The notes under the pieces: generated by a model
Told to the model about the DNA's origin: nothing
Seen by the model: only the letters and a program-made list of their open reading frames with translations
The model's database searches: none
Origin: Rhodospirillales bacterium
GTDB taxonomy: Bacteria > Pseudomonadota > Alphaproteobacteria > Acetobacterales > Acetobacteraceae
NCBI GenBank assembly: GCA_025362815.1
Contig: JANYFG010000031.1
Coordinates: 1 to 64,000, forward strand
Reading direction: 5' to 3'
DNA length: 64,000 nt
Made by a program: the position numbers and the translations under genes
Part shown: positions 29,854-40,524 of the stretch, piece by piece
Position numbering within the stretch: the stretch's first letter is position 1
Layout of the letters: every line of letters begins with the position of its first letter

Positions 29854-31086
29854 GTGTCGTTGCCCGCCTCGTTCCAGCGCCTCGCGTTGTCCAATCTCGC
29901 TGCCCAAAGCGCCGAGCAGATGGCACTCGCGGCCTCCCCCATCATCGCCGTGCTCGCGATGGGCGCGGGGGCCGCACAAACCGGCCTGCTGTCCGCGGCC
30001 CAGACCCTACCCTTTCTGCTGCTGTCGCTGCCCGCCGGCCTGCTGGCGGACCGTCTGCGGCGCCGACGCATGATGGCTGCGGCCGAGCTGTTTCGCGCCG
30101 CAGCCCTGCTGGCGTTGCCGTTGCTGCTCTGGGCGGACCTGCTGACCCTGAAGCTGCTGGCACTCATCGGCGCCGCCACCGCCACGGGGACCGTGGTGTT
30201 CAGCGTGGCGGCGCCGGCGCTGGTGCCCGGCCTGGTGGCGCGCGCGGATTTCGGTGCCGCCAACACCCGGCTCGAACTCGCCCGCAGCCTTGCGTTCACG
30301 GCGGGGCCGGGCCTTGCGGGGGTCGTGGTCACATGGCTCGGCGGCGGCACCGCCTTCATCGTGGCGGCCGTGCTGTCCCTGGTCGCCGTGGCGTTGCTGG
30401 CCGGCATCCCCGAGCCGCACACGGCGCCGGCCCCGCAGCGCAGGATCGGCGCCGATCTCGCGGCGGGGCTTGCCTTCGTGCGCGCCCAACCGCTGCTGCG
30501 CGCCATCATGGGGACCGCGATCGTGTGGAACACGTCCTGGTTCGTCTTGCAGTCGGTCTATGTGCTGTATGCGGTCCAAACACTGGGGCTTGCCGCGGAG
30601 GGCGTGGGCATCACCCTTGCCGCCTATGGCGCCGGTATGATGTGCGGCGCGATGGCCGCACCGGTCCTGTTGCGGCACATGACCATCGGCCGATTCATCG
30701 TGTGTGGCCCCTTGGGTTCGGTTCTGGCCATCGCGGTGATGATCGCCAGCCGCTGGTCCCAGGATTTAGGTTCGGGTCTGGGTCTGGCACTGCCGCTGAT
30801 CAGCTTCTTCCTCTTCGGCTTCGGCCCCATCCTATGGACCATCGGCCAGACCACCTTGCGCCAGGCCGTGACCCCCACGGCGATGCTCGGCCGCGTGTCC
30901 GCGCTGTTCATGATGGTGGGCTTCGGCGCCCGGCCGATCGGCGCGGCATTGGGCGGCTTCGTGGGCGCGCGGTATGGGCTGCAATGGGCCATCCTGCTGG
31001 CCGGCGCCGGCTTTCTGGCGCAGGCCGCAATCGTTCTGCTGTCGCCGATCGCCACGTTGCAGGCCCTGCCGGACAGCCACGCCTGA
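29854..31086 (+). CDS. MFS transporter (enterobactin-exporter-like family), probable GTG start
   Basis: 12-TM-type hydrophobic protein; PFLLLSLPAGLLADRLRRRRMM; SD-like aaggag upstream of GTG 29854. Confidence 0.85.
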   Translation: MSLPASFQRLALSNLAAQSAEQMALAASPIIAVLAMGAGAAQTGLLSAAQTLPFLLLSLPAGLLADRLRRRRMMAAAELFRAAALLALPLLLWADLLTLKLLALIGAATATGTVVFSVAAPALVPGLVARADFGAANTRLELARSLAFTAGPGLAGVVVTWLGGGTAFIVAAVLSLVAVALLAGIPEPHTAPAPQRRIGADLAAGLAFVRAQPLLRAIMGTAIVWNTSWFVLQSVYVLYAVQTLGLAAEGVGITLAAYGAGMMCGAMAAPVLLRHMTIGRFIVCGPLGSVLAIAVMIASRWSQDLGSGLGLALPLISFFLFGFGPILWTIGQTTLRQAVTPTAMLGRVSALFMMVGFGARPIGAALGGFVGARYGLQWAILLAGAGFLAQAAIVLLSPIATLQALPDSHA

Positions 31087-31461
31087 TCAGAACAGCTTCT
31101 GGCCCGGCGGATACATGATGATGATGTCGGTGGGCGAAGACAGGCTCAGCCGGTCGCGCACCCGCTCATCCAGCGCGTCCCGGTCGAGGTTTTGCGCGCG
31201 CATGGCGGCCACACGGCGTTCCCACACCAGCTTTTCCGCGTCGGCGCGCGCCACGTCCAGCTTCATCGCCTCCAACGCCACCTGGCGCTCGCCGGCGCCG
31301 TTCAGGCCCCGATCGCCCTGGGTGGCGCTCCACAGAAAATAGCCGGCCAGCGCCAGGAACACGCAGGGTGCCACCGCATCGCGCAACCGCCGCTTCACGC
31401 CCCGCCAAAACCGCATTGCCGAATCCTTGATCGCCAGCCTCACGCATTCTCGCATGTTCAC
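31087..31461 (-). CDS. ftsB: Septum formation initiator FtsB-like protein
   Basis: FLALAGYFLWSATQGDRGLNGAGERQVALEAMKLDVARADAEKLVWERRVAAMRAQNLDRDALDERVRDRLSLSSPTDIIIM; DivIC/FtsB pattern. The start may be internal (MRFWRGV). Confidence 0.8.
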   Translation of the reverse strand: MNMRECVRLAIKDSAMRFWRGVKRRLRDAVAPCVFLALAGYFLWSATQGDRGLNGAGERQVALEAMKLDVARADAEKLVWERRVAAMRAQNLDRDALDERVRDRLSLSSPTDIIIMYPPGQKLF

Positions 31462-31550
31462 CCGGCGATGGGAATCAAGCGATCTTGCGCTTCCCCATCG
31501 CGCGCAGGCGGGCCTATGCTTTTCCCATCACGCAGCCAGATGAGGCCATC

Positions 31551-32948
31551 ATGACCCCGCCGCTCGATTCAGCCTTGCGCCCGAACTCGCCGGAAGCCCG
31601 CGATGCCGCCCATGTGCTGCATCCCTACACGGACCTGAAGTCGCATCTGTCGAACGGCCCGCTGGTCATCGACCGCGGCGAGGGCGTGCGCGTGTTCGAC
31701 GAAAGCGGCAAAGCCTATATCGACAGCGTGGCCGGCCTGTGGTGCGCCTCGCTCGGCTTTTCCAACGAACGCCTCGTCCAGGCGGCGGCGGCGCAGATGC
31801 GCAAGTTGCCATTCTATCATTCGTTCACCGCCAAGTCGCATGTGCCGATGATCGACCTGGCCGAGATGCTGATCGCCCGGGCGCCGGTGCCGATGAGCAA
31901 GGTCTTCTTCGCCAATTCCGGCTCGGAAGCCAACGACACCGCCATCAAGATGGTCTGGTATTTCAACAACTCCCTCGGCCGGCCTGAGAAGAAAAAGCTG
32001 ATCGGCCGCGTGAAGGGCTATCACGGCATCACCCTGGCCGCGGCCTCGCTCACCGGCCTTGCCGTCAACCACCGCAGCTTCGATGCGCCGCTCGATCGCT
32101 TTCTCCACACCATGGCGCCGCATTTCTACCAGGCCGGCCTGCCCGGTGAAACCGAGGACGAATTCGCCACACGCTGCGCCGACGAGCTTGAAAAACTGAT
32201 CCTGGCCGAAGGTCCCGAGACGGTGGCCGCGTTCTGGGCTGAGCCCATCATGGGCGCCGGCGGCGTGATCCTGCCGCCCAAGGGCTACTTTCCCAAGATC
32301 AAGGCCGTGCTGAAGAAATACGACGTGCTGATGGTCGTCGACGAAGTCATCTGCGGCTTCTGGCGCACCGGCAATTACTGGGGCACGCAGACGCTGGATA
32401 TCGAGCCGGACATTCTGGTCTGCGCCAAGGCGCTCAGCTCGTCCTATCTTCCGATCTCCGCCGTGATGGTGAACGAGCGGGTGTTCCAGGGCCTGGCCGA
32501 GGAAAGCCACGTCATCGGCACGTTCGGCCACGGCTACACCTATTCCGGCCACCCGGTGCCGGCGGCGGTGGCCATCGAGACGCTGAAGATCTACGACGAG
32601 ACCGATATCGGCGGCCATGTCCGCACCGTCGGGCCCTATCTGCAATCCGAAATCCGCCGCCGCTTCGAAGGTCACGAGCTCATCGGCGAAGTGCGCGGCA
32701 CCGGCATGATCGGCGCCTTCGAAATGGTCTCGGACAAGACCACGAAGGCCAATTTCGACCCCGGTCTGAAACTCGTGCCCCGCCTGATGAAGGCGTGCGA
32801 AAGCCACGGCGTCATCGTACGTGGCGTGCCGGTCGGCGGCCTCGCCTTCTCGCCGCCGCTGATCATCACAAAGGACGAAGTCACTCTGATGCTGGACGGG
32901 ATTGAGAAGGGATTGGCCGATGTAACGATGGAGCTGCGGCACGCCTGA
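31551..32948 (+). CDS. Class III (omega) aminotransferase family protein
   Basis: VAGLWCASLGFSNERL, FFANSGSEANDTAIKMVWYFNN, KGYHGITLAAASLTGL, MVVDEVICGFWRTGNYWG, CAKALSSSYLPISAVMV. Confidence 0.93.
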   Translation: MTPPLDSALRPNSPEARDAAHVLHPYTDLKSHLSNGPLVIDRGEGVRVFDESGKAYIDSVAGLWCASLGFSNERLVQAAAAQMRKLPFYHSFTAKSHVPMIDLAEMLIARAPVPMSKVFFANSGSEANDTAIKMVWYFNNSLGRPEKKKLIGRVKGYHGITLAAASLTGLAVNHRSFDAPLDRFLHTMAPHFYQAGLPGETEDEFATRCADELEKLILAEGPETVAAFWAEPIMGAGGVILPPKGYFPKIKAVLKKYDVLMVVDEVICGFWRTGNYWGTQTLDIEPDILVCAKALSSSYLPISAVMVNERVFQGLAEESHVIGTFGHGYTYSGHPVPAAVAIETLKIYDETDIGGHVRTVGPYLQSEIRRRFEGHELIGEVRGTGMIGAFEMVSDKTTKANFDPGLKLVPRLMKACESHGVIVRGVPVGGLAFSPPLIITKDEVTLMLDGIEKGLADVTMELRHA

Positions 32949-32953
32949 CCGAT

Positions 32954-32993
32954 CACGCCAGCCGCCCGCGGGGGCACGCCAGCCGCCCGCGGG
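32954..32993. repeat. Tandem duplication of 19 bp (cacgccagccgcccgcggg), 21-bp period, in a convergent intergenic region
   Basis: Exact copies at 32954-32972 and 32975-32993. Confidence 0.85.
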
Positions 32994-33018
32994 TGGGAGC
33001 GCCTGCGGCGTGTCCGTC

Positions 33019-33120
33019 TAGATCATGATGCGTCTGGGTTGCTTCACCCAAACGCATCATGATCGATAAAACAACAAGTTAGAGCCTGATGATTTTGTCT
33101 ACTCTAAATCATCAGGCTCC
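33019..33120 (+). repeat. Bipartite double-hairpin repeat, copy 3
   Basis: tagatcatgatgcgtctgggttgcttcacccaaacgcatcatgatcgataaaacaacaagttagagcctgatgattttgtctactctaaatcatcaggctc. Confidence 0.94.
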
Positions 33121-33128
33121 AAGCAGCG

Positions 33129-35108
33129 TCAAGCTGCTCGGACTCCGCTCACGAAATGCGCCACCTCCACGCCCAGCGCGGTGGACCGGGCTGACAGATC
33201 GTTGGCTGCTACCAGAAGCTGATCGGCGACCAGCCCGGTTTCATCCGTGGCGAAGCGCACGATGCTGATGCTGTTCGAGACCCCGTCCGTGCTGGTCGCG
33301 GTTTGCTGCACACTGCGGGCAATTTCGAGCGTGGCCGCGCTTTGTTCTTCCACGGCGGCGGCGATGGCGGAGGCGATGGCGCTCACCTGTTCGATCGTGG
33401 CGCCGATCCTGCTGATCGCAAGCACCGCCTTGGCGGTCGAGTCCTGAATTTCGCCAATCTGCTGTCCGATCGCTCCGGTGGCCTTGGCGGTCTGCATGGC
33501 CAGGCCCTTCACCTCGCCCGCCACCACCGCGAAGCCTTTGCCGGCGTCGCCTGCCCGTGCCGCCTCGATTGTGGCGTTTAACGCCAGGAGATTGGTCTGG
33601 CGGGCGATGTCGGTGATGACCCCGACGATCATGCCGATCTTGTTGGCGCCCTGGGCGAGCGCCTGGACAATCGCGTCGGTCTGCCGCACGCCCGCCACGG
33701 CGGCGTCGCTGATTTGCGACGAGCGCGTGGCATTCTCGCCGATCTCGCGGATTGAGGCGCTGAGCTGCTCCGCCGCTGCCGCCACGGTCTGGACGCCTTC
33801 GGTCGCGGTGACGGCCGCCGAGGCCACGCAGCCGGCTTGCTGATTGGCACGCGCGGCGGTCTGCGACATCGTTTGGGCGGTGCCTTGCAGCATGACGGCG
33901 CCGGAGGCAAGCAGCGAGACGAGGCCACCGACCTTCTCTTCGAAGCCGTCAGCGGTGTCGTGCAGCGACTGCCGGCGCTGGCGGGCCGCCTCCTGCTTTT
34001 GCTGCTCCTGTTCCGCGGCGAGGCGCCGAGCCTCGATCATGTTGGTTTTGAAAACCTGAACGGCCTGGGACATCAAGCCCAATTCGTCCCTGCGTCGCGC
34101 ATCCGGCACGTCGCGATCGAGCGCGCCATCGGCGATGCCGCGCATGGCGGACGCCAGACGACCGATCGGGCGGGTGATGGACAGCCCGACGAGCAAGGTC
34201 AGGGAGACGCCGAGCAGCACGGCGGCGCCGGCTGCGACCATGATCGTGTTCACCACATCCGCTTGCGCTCCCAACGCATCCTTCCGGCTGCTGTCGCGCA
34301 CCGCGCGGATCTCCAGGTTTCGCGCCGACACAATGGTCTGAACCCGGGCCACGTCACGGTCGAGCTGTGCCTGGACGTCGGAACGCGCCGCCTTGCCCGC
34401 CCGCATCGCTTCAAGACTGGGCGTCAGGCCGTCGACAGCGGTGAGGGCCGTGCCGATGAGCCGCAGAAGGCGCGGCGTTGCGGTGGCGTCCTGGCGCAGG
34501 GCGAGAAGCCCTGCCTTCAGCTCCGATGCGCCATCAACGATGCGGGTCTCGTCCTGGGTGGCATCGGCGGCGGATGCGCGGCCGATGGCGGACACCACCG
34601 GCACGCTGGCGGCGACGATGGCGACGGCGGAATCCACAACAGCGCGTTCGGGCGCCTTGATGGCTGCCTGGGCAAGCCCCGTCATGGCATTCGCCATCTC
34701 GGTTCCCGACTGCTCCAACAACACACCGGCATCGCGAAACTGCAGGGCCGCCTGCAACGCCGAGACAAGGTCGTGTCGCACAGCGGCGATCGCGTTTTCT
34801 TTTTGGTCACCGAAGCTGCCGGCGGCGGCCACCAATCGGTCGAGCGTGGACAACGCAGCCTCAAGCTTGGTGCGATCGGCGGCACTGCCGCTTCGCAAAT
34901 ATTCGGACACACGAAGCTGAGTCGCCAGCAGCTGGCTTGCGACCATCTCCATCGCGGTGGCACGGGTTTGAGCTTCGAGGTCCAGGCCGGTCGCGACCTG
35001 AACCTGCCGTTCCACCCGCCAGACGGCGGCACCCACTCCGATCTGGAGCATCAGCATCAGAGCGAAACCGCCCATGATGCGGGTTTTGATCGACAACAGT
35101 GCCTGCAT
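33129..35108 (-). CDS. Methyl-accepting chemotaxis protein
   Basis: Start at [36 protein letters not shown] ([40 protein letters not shown]); signalling tip [44 protein letters not shown]. Confidence 0.93.
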   Translation of the reverse strand: MQALLSIKTRIMGGFALMLMLQIGVGAAVWRVERQVQVATGLDLEAQTRATAMEMVASQLLATQLRVSEYLRSGSAADRTKLEAALSTLDRLVAAAGSFGDQKENAIAAVRHDLVSALQAALQFRDAGVLLEQSGTEMANAMTGLAQAAIKAPERAVVDSAVAIVAASVPVVSAIGRASAADATQDETRIVDGASELKAGLLALRQDATATPRLLRLIGTALTAVDGLTPSLEAMRAGKAARSDVQAQLDRDVARVQTIVSARNLEIRAVRDSSRKDALGAQADVVNTIMVAAGAAVLLGVSLTLLVGLSITRPIGRLASAMRGIADGALDRDVPDARRRDELGLMSQAVQVFKTNMIEARRLAAEQEQQKQEAARQRRQSLHDTADGFEEKVGGLVSLLASGAVMLQGTAQTMSQTAARANQQAGCVASAAVTATEGVQTVAAAAEQLSASIREIGENATRSSQISDAAVAGVRQTDAIVQALAQGANKIGMIVGVITDIARQTNLLALNATIEAARAGDAGKGFAVVAGEVKGLAMQTAKATGAIGQQIGEIQDSTAKAVLAISRIGATIEQVSAIASAIAAAVEEQSAATLEIARSVQQTATSTDGVSNSISIVRFATDETGLVADQLLVAANDLSARSTALGVEVAHFVSGVRAA

Positions 35109-35151
35109 TTTGAAAGCGTCTCCCGAGAGGCCGGCCAAGTTTTGGCGCTGT

Positions 35152-36147
35152 TCAGCTTTGGAGCCGCAACAGGCTTGCCACACGGTCGGCGCCGTATTTG
35201 GCACCCAGGCTTTCAACGAAGGGGCGGGCGCTGGCACGGAACGCGGGCAAATCCACATCGGTGATCACTGTCATGCCGGTGGCGCGCAGCCTGGCCACAC
35301 CTTCCCGGTCGGCGGCGTCACAGAGTTCGCGGGTCAGCAGGGCGGCCTGTTTCGCACAGGCCAGCAGCGCCGCGCGTTCGGGGGCCGACAGATCCTCCAG
35401 AACGTCGCCCGAGCACAGGAAGCCGGCGGGGTCGTAGATGTGTGAGGTCAGCGAAAGATGGCTCTGCACCTCATAGATCTTGCTGGCCTCGATGGTGGCG
35501 ATGGCGTTCTCCTGCGCCTGGAACTGGCCGCGAACGATGGCATCGCGGACGAGCGACCAGCTCAACGGGCTGGCGTCGGCGCCCAAGGCGCGAAAGCCCT
35601 CGAGCATGATCTCCGATTGCGGCACGCGGATCTTGAGGCCCTTGAGGTCCGCCGGGCTGCGGACAGGCTGGCCGGCAGTGACCTGGCGGACGCCGTTTTC
35701 GCCCCAGGACAGCACGTGCACGTCCCGTTTGCGGGCGACCGACTGGAAGTCCTCGCCCATCGGGCCATCCAGCACCGCACGGGCCTGAGATGCTTCGCGA
35801 AACAGGAACGGCGCGTTCAGCACCGCAAGCTCCGTCACGACATTGCTGATGATCGACCCGGCCAGCACCGCCATGTCCACCGTGCCGGCGATGCATCCTT
35901 TGAGCACGCTGGGATCGTCCCCCAAGGCAGAATTCGGATGAACGGCGATCCGCAACACGCGGCCCACCACCGGATCGGCCGCAACGGCGGCGCTGAGCGC
36001 AAGTGCACCGCGGCCGAAAGGGGAGACGAGGTTGTTGCTGAGGCCCAGCTTCACCTGGCGCGTGGCGGCGCGGGCCACGTGCGGTGTGGCGAGGCCGATG
36101 GCACCGGCGGCAAGGGCAAGGGTGGTTCGGCGTGTGACGTTCGGCAT
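35152..36147 (-). CDS. TRAP transporter substrate-binding protein (DctP family), orphan
   Basis: Signal peptide; [73 protein letters not shown]. No DctQ/DctM neighbours. Confidence 0.85.
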   Translation of the reverse strand: MPNVTRRTTLALAAGAIGLATPHVARAATRQVKLGLSNNLVSPFGRGALALSAAVAADPVVGRVLRIAVHPNSALGDDPSVLKGCIAGTVDMAVLAGSIISNVVTELAVLNAPFLFREASQARAVLDGPMGEDFQSVARKRDVHVLSWGENGVRQVTAGQPVRSPADLKGLKIRVPQSEIMLEGFRALGADASPLSWSLVRDAIVRGQFQAQENAIATIEASKIYEVQSHLSLTSHIYDPAGFLCSGDVLEDLSAPERAALLACAKQAALLTRELCDAADREGVARLRATGMTVITDVDLPAFRASARPFVESLGAKYGADRVASLLRLQS

Positions 36148-36231
36148 TGCTGAGAGCCTCCGGGATGTGACTTCCGGGAGAACACCACAAAAGAATTAAA
36201 GAAACGTTTCCACGCCGCCACGAGCCCGACG

Positions 36232-37344
36232 TCAGCGTAGGCGGCTTACCGTGTAATCGGCCACCGCCTCCAGCCCCTCGCGATACGCGCTTGGCGGGAA
36301 AATACGCAGTGCGCGCTGGGCATCGGCCGCGAACACTGTGGCACGGCGCAACGTGGCGCCGATGGCGTCGTAGCGTTCGATCAACCCGAACGCTCGGTCC
36401 AGATCGGCATCGGTCTGCTCACTGTCCTCGATGGTCCGGCGCCAGAACACGCGTTCTTCCTCCGTGCCTGCTGCATACGCCACCAGCACGGGCAGCGTGA
36501 TCTTGCCCTCACGAAAATCGTCGCCCACGGTTTTTCCCAACACGGCCTGGTCGGCCGCATAGTCCAGCGCGTCGTCCACGAGTTGGAATGCCATGCCGAT
36601 ATGCGTGCCGTAGGCCACCAGCGCCTGGGCCTCGGCGTCCGGCCGCTCCGCCACCACGGCGCCCACCTCGCAGGCGGCCGAAAACAAGGCGGCGGTCTTG
36701 CCGCGGATAACGTCGAGATACTGCGTCTCGTTGGTCGACAGGTCGTTTTGCGTGGCCAACTGCATCACCTCGCCCTCCGCAATCGTGGCGGCGGCGCGCG
36801 ACAGAATGTCGAGCACCTTCAAGGACCCGTCGGACACCATGAGTTGAAAGGCGCGGGCGAACAGGAAGTCGCCCACCAGCACCGACGCCTTGTTGCCGAA
36901 AATGGCGTTCGCGCTGGCAAGCCCGCGGCGCAGCAGGCTTTCGTCGACAACGTCGTCATGGAGCAATGTGGCGGTATGGATGAACTCCACGCAGGCCGCC
37001 AGGTCCACGTGGCGCTTGCCGCCGTAGCCGCACATGCGCGCGGACACCAGCGTGAGCAGCGGGCGGATCCGCTTGCCGCCGGCGGCCACAAGATGAGCGG
37101 CCAGCTGGGGGATCAGCGGGACCGAACTGTCCATCCGGGCCACGATCGCACGGTTGCATTCCGCAAGGTCGGACGCCACGAGCGACACCAGACGCGCCAA
37201 CGCATCCTCGTGGCCAGGCGGGGTCTCCGCGCGCAGCTTCTCGGGCAGATTGGCAAGGACGCCCAAACAAATTCTCCTGCGGCGGCGGTGTTTGCATGTG
37301 CCGCGATCCGGCGCACCATATCGGCGGGGTCCGAGAAGGGTCAA
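36232..37344 (-). CDS. ispB: Polyprenyl (octaprenyl) diphosphate synthase; true start probably downstream, near the LANLPEKL segment
   Basis: GGKRIRPLLTLVSARMCGYGG, HTATLLHDDVVDESLLRRG, FQLVDDALDYAADQAVLGKTVGDDFREGKITLPVLVAY. Confidence 0.92.
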   Translation of the reverse strand: MTLLGPRRYGAPDRGTCKHRRRRRICLGVLANLPEKLRAETPPGHEDALARLVSLVASDLAECNRAIVARMDSSVPLIPQLAAHLVAAGGKRIRPLLTLVSARMCGYGGKRHVDLAACVEFIHTATLLHDDVVDESLLRRGLASANAIFGNKASVLVGDFLFARAFQLMVSDGSLKVLDILSRAAATIAEGEVMQLATQNDLSTNETQYLDVIRGKTAALFSAACEVGAVVAERPDAEAQALVAYGTHIGMAFQLVDDALDYAADQAVLGKTVGDDFREGKITLPVLVAYAAGTEEERVFWRRTIEDSEQTDADLDRAFGLIERYDAIGATLRRATVFAADAQRALRIFPPSAYREGLEAVADYTVSRLR

Positions 37345-37385
37345 GGCGAGGTGCCACCCTTGTATGGCGAAGGGGCCGGGCCTTT

Positions 37386-37595
37386 ATGCGCGTCGTGCTG
37401 ATCAGCAACAATGTGGTGCGGCTGAGTTTCACCCAGGCGCTGCTGCGCGATGCCGGCGTGCACAGCGTGCTTTTGGACAATCATGTCAGCGCGATGGAGG
37501 GCGGCATCGGCGCCATCCCGCGGCGTCTGGCGGTGGATGACGACGACGAGCGTCAGGCCATGCGGGTGCTGCGTGAGGCCGGCGAGGTGGTGTGA
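37386..37595 (+). CDS. DUF2007-type small protein
   Basis: MRVVLISNNVVRLSFTQALLRDAGVHSVLLDNHVSAMEGGIGAIPRRLAVDDDDERQAMRVLREAGE. Confidence 0.8.
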   Translation: MRVVLISNNVVRLSFTQALLRDAGVHSVLLDNHVSAMEGGIGAIPRRLAVDDDDERQAMRVLREAGEVV

Positions 37596-38314
37596 GCGGC
37601 GCCGGCACGCTGCTGGGCGGCGCCGTTCGCCTGGCGCAGCACGACTCCGGCCACCGCAGCGGCATCGAGCCGGTTCTGCTGGCCGCGTTCGTGCCGGCAA
37701 GACCGGGCCAGCGCATCCTGGAAGGCGGCACCGGCGCGGGCGCGGCCCTGCTGTGCCTGTCGCAGCGCGTGGCGGATCTCACCGGGGTTGGCATCGAGCA
37801 GGAGCCGGGCATGGCCGCCCTCGCGCGTGCCAACTTCGCGGGCAACCACCGCCCCGGCCTCACGGTTCTCGCCGGCGATCTGGCCGTGGTGGAGGCAGAC
37901 GGGCCGTTCGACCACGCCATGGCCAACCCGCCCTGGCACATGCCGGGCGCCACAAAATCGCCCGACCCGGCGCGCGCCCTGGCACGGCATGCCCTGCCCG
38001 GGCTGATGGCGCTGTGGGCCGCGCGCCTCGCCGCCCCGCTGCGCCATCGCGGCACGCTGAGCTTCATCACCGGCGCGGGCACATTGTCGGACTGCCTGGC
38101 CGCGTTTTCGGCGGCGGGTTGCGGCAGCCACGTGATCCTGCCGCTCTGGCCGCGCGCCGGCCGCGCCTGCAAACTGGTATTGCTGCAAGGCGTGCGCGGC
38201 GGCCGTGGCCCCACGCGGCTGCTGCCGGGGCTGGTGCTCCACGCCGAGGCGAGCGTCTATACCGAGGCGGCCGAACACGTGTTACGCGGCGGCCACGCGA
38301 TCCAAACCATCTGA
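37592..38314 (+). CDS. TrmN6-like tRNA1(Val) (adenine-N6) methyltransferase
   Basis: AQHDSGHRSGIEPVLLAAFVPARPGQRILEGGTGAGAALLCLSQRV; NPPW motif (AMANPPWHMPG). Confidence 0.88.
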   Translation: MSGAGTLLGGAVRLAQHDSGHRSGIEPVLLAAFVPARPGQRILEGGTGAGAALLCLSQRVADLTGVGIEQEPGMAALARANFAGNHRPGLTVLAGDLAVVEADGPFDHAMANPPWHMPGATKSPDPARALARHALPGLMALWAARLAAPLRHRGTLSFITGAGTLSDCLAAFSAAGCGSHVILPLWPRAGRACKLVLLQGVRGGRGPTRLLPGLVLHAEASVYTEAAEHVLRGGHAIQTI

Positions 38315-38329
38315 GCAGGACACCCCCGC

Positions 38330-39679
38330 ATGCTGACCGCCTCGCCGCTCGACTCCGTCGTGTTCGCCAACCTGTTCAGCACCGAGGCGATGCGCGCGAT
38401 CTTCACCGACCGCAGCCGGGTGCAGCGCTATCTCGACGTCGAACTCGCCTTGGCGCGGGTGCAGGCACGGCTCGGAATCATCCCGCAGGCGGCGGCTGAC
38501 GAGATCAACCGCCATGGCGACGCCGCCGCCTACGACCTCGACGCGCTGGGCGCCGCCACCGTGCGCGCGGGCTCGCCCATCGTGCCGGTGGTGGCCGCCC
38601 TCGTGAAACAATGCCGAGACGGCGCCGGCGAATGGGCCCATTGGGGCGCCACCACGCAGGACATCATGGACAGCGGCATGATCCTGCAGATCGGCGACGC
38701 GGTGGCATTGATCGAGGCCGATCTGGCGTCCATCCGCACCGGCCTGGCCGATCTCGCGCGACGGCACCGCGACGTGCCGATGGCCGGGCGCTCCAACCTG
38801 CAGCACGCCATCCCCGTCACCTTCGGCTACAAGGCCGCGGTGATGCTGTCGAGCTTCCAGCGCCACGCCGAGCGCCTCGCCCAGATCAAGCCACGCCTGA
38901 TGGTCGGCCAATTCGGCGGCGCCGTCGGCACCCTGGCCTCGCTGGGCCCCCAGGGCCTTGAGGTGCAGACCCTTCTCATGGCCGAGCTCGGTCTCGGTCA
39001 GCCGGTCATCGCCTGGCACACCGCGCGGGACACGCTGGCGGAGATCGGCCAGTTCCTGGCGCTGCTGACATCCAGCTGCGCCAAGCTTGCGCTGGATGTG
39101 CGGCTGATGATGCAGACCGAGGTGGGCGAGGCGTTCGAGCCGTTTCAGGCCGGTCGCGGGTCGTCTTCCACCATGCCGCAGAAGCGCAATCCGGTGGCCG
39201 GCAATTTCGCACACGCCTGCGCGGCCCTGGTGCGCCAGCAGGCCAGCGTGCTGACCGAGGCGATGGTGCAGGACCACGAGCGCGCCACCGGGCCGTTCCA
39301 GATGGAATGGGCGGCGGTGCCCGAAATCTTCTGCCTCGCGGCCGGCGCGCTGTCCCATACCGTCTCGCTCGCGAACGGCCTCGTCATCGACCCCGTCCGC
39401 ATGCGCGCCAATCTGGACATGACCGGCGGCCTCGTGCTGTCCGAGGCCGTCATGATGGGGCTGGGGCCGATGCTGGGCCGCGAGGTCGCCCATGACCTCG
39501 TCTATGACATCTGCCGCGAGGTCGCGGGCGGAAAAGGCGCCTTCCTCGACCTGCTGGCGGCCAACCCCACGATCTCGGCGCATATGACCCGCGCCGAGCT
39601 GGCGGCCCTGCTCGACCCCGCCGCCTATACCGGCCTGGCCGGCGCGATGGTCGACCGCGTTCTGGCGTGCGAGATTTGA
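38330..39679 (+). CDS. Fumarase/aspartase superfamily lyase (adenylosuccinate lyase / carboxymuconate cycloisomerase-like)
   Basis: GATTQDIMDSGM, GRSNLQHAIPVTFGYKAA, signature GSSTMPQKRNPVAG. Confidence 0.88.
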   Translation: MLTASPLDSVVFANLFSTEAMRAIFTDRSRVQRYLDVELALARVQARLGIIPQAAADEINRHGDAAAYDLDALGAATVRAGSPIVPVVAALVKQCRDGAGEWAHWGATTQDIMDSGMILQIGDAVALIEADLASIRTGLADLARRHRDVPMAGRSNLQHAIPVTFGYKAAVMLSSFQRHAERLAQIKPRLMVGQFGGAVGTLASLGPQGLEVQTLLMAELGLGQPVIAWHTARDTLAEIGQFLALLTSSCAKLALDVRLMMQTEVGEAFEPFQAGRGSSSTMPQKRNPVAGNFAHACAALVRQQASVLTEAMVQDHERATGPFQMEWAAVPEIFCLAAGALSHTVSLANGLVIDPVRMRANLDMTGGLVLSEAVMMGLGPMLGREVAHDLVYDICREVAGGKGAFLDLLAANPTISAHMTRAELAALLDPAAYTGLAGAMVDRVLACEI

Positions 39680-39681
39680 CC

Positions 39682-40524
39682 ATGGACCTCGATCACCTGA
39701 AAACCTGGATCGGCCGCACCGAGACGCTGTCCGACCGGATCACCGCCTTTCCCGTCCACGCGCTGTCCGCCACGCTCGACCGTGACGACCCCGCCCCGCG
39801 CGAGGGCGACGTGCTGCCGTTGCTGTGGCACTGGCTGTATTTCCTGCCCGTCGCCCGCGCCAGCATGACCGGCCCCGATGGCCACCCCAGGCGCGGCGGT
39901 TTCCTGCCGCCGGTGGAGTTGCCACGCCGCATGTGGGCCGGCGGCCGCTACCTGTTCGCCCGCGACCTGCACGTGGGCGAGGCCATCACCCGCCGCTCCA
40001 CCATCCTGGATGTGACCGCCAAAACCGGACGAACCGGCACCCTGGTGTTCGTCAAGGTGGGCCATGAGATCGTGGGCGAAGGTGGCGTGGCCGTGTTCGA
40101 GGAGCACGACATCGTCTATCGCGACCTGCCGCCGCCCGATGCCGAACCCCCCGCCCCGCTTGCAGCTCCCACGGACGCCGCATGGCGCCAGACGATCGTG
40201 CCGGACGACGTTCTGCTGTTTCGCTATTCCGCGCTCACCTTCAACGGCCACCGCATCCATTACGACCGCCGCTACGTCACCCAGGACGAAGGCTATCCCG
40301 GCCTCATCGTGCACGGCCCGCTGATCGCCACCTTGCTGATGGAGCTCTACCGACGCCACGACGCGCACGCCCTTGCCGCCTTCTCGTTCCGCGCCCTGAG
40401 CCCCACCTTCGACATCGCGCCCTTCGTCGTCGCGGGCAAACCCACCCCCAGCGGCGCCACGCTCTGGGCCGAAGGCGGCGACGGCGGTCTTCGCATGCAG
40501 GCAACCGCGGAGTGGCGGGCATGA
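39682..40524 (+). CDS. MaoC-family / HTD2-type dehydratase (mesaconyl-C4-CoA hydratase-like)
   Basis: LDHLKTWIGRTETLSDRIT..., LLWHWLYFLPVARASMTGPDGHPRRGGFLPPVELPRRMWAGGRYLF; FNGHRIHYDRRYVTQDEGYPGLIVHGPLIATLL hotdog motif. Confidence 0.85.
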   Translation: MDLDHLKTWIGRTETLSDRITAFPVHALSATLDRDDPAPREGDVLPLLWHWLYFLPVARASMTGPDGHPRRGGFLPPVELPRRMWAGGRYLFARDLHVGEAITRRSTILDVTAKTGRTGTLVFVKVGHEIVGEGGVAVFEEHDIVYRDLPPPDAEPPAPLAAPTDAAWRQTIVPDDVLLFRYSALTFNGHRIHYDRRYVTQDEGYPGLIVHGPLIATLLMELYRRHDAHALAAFSFRALSPTFDIAPFVVAGKPTPSGATLWAEGGDGGLRMQATAEWRA

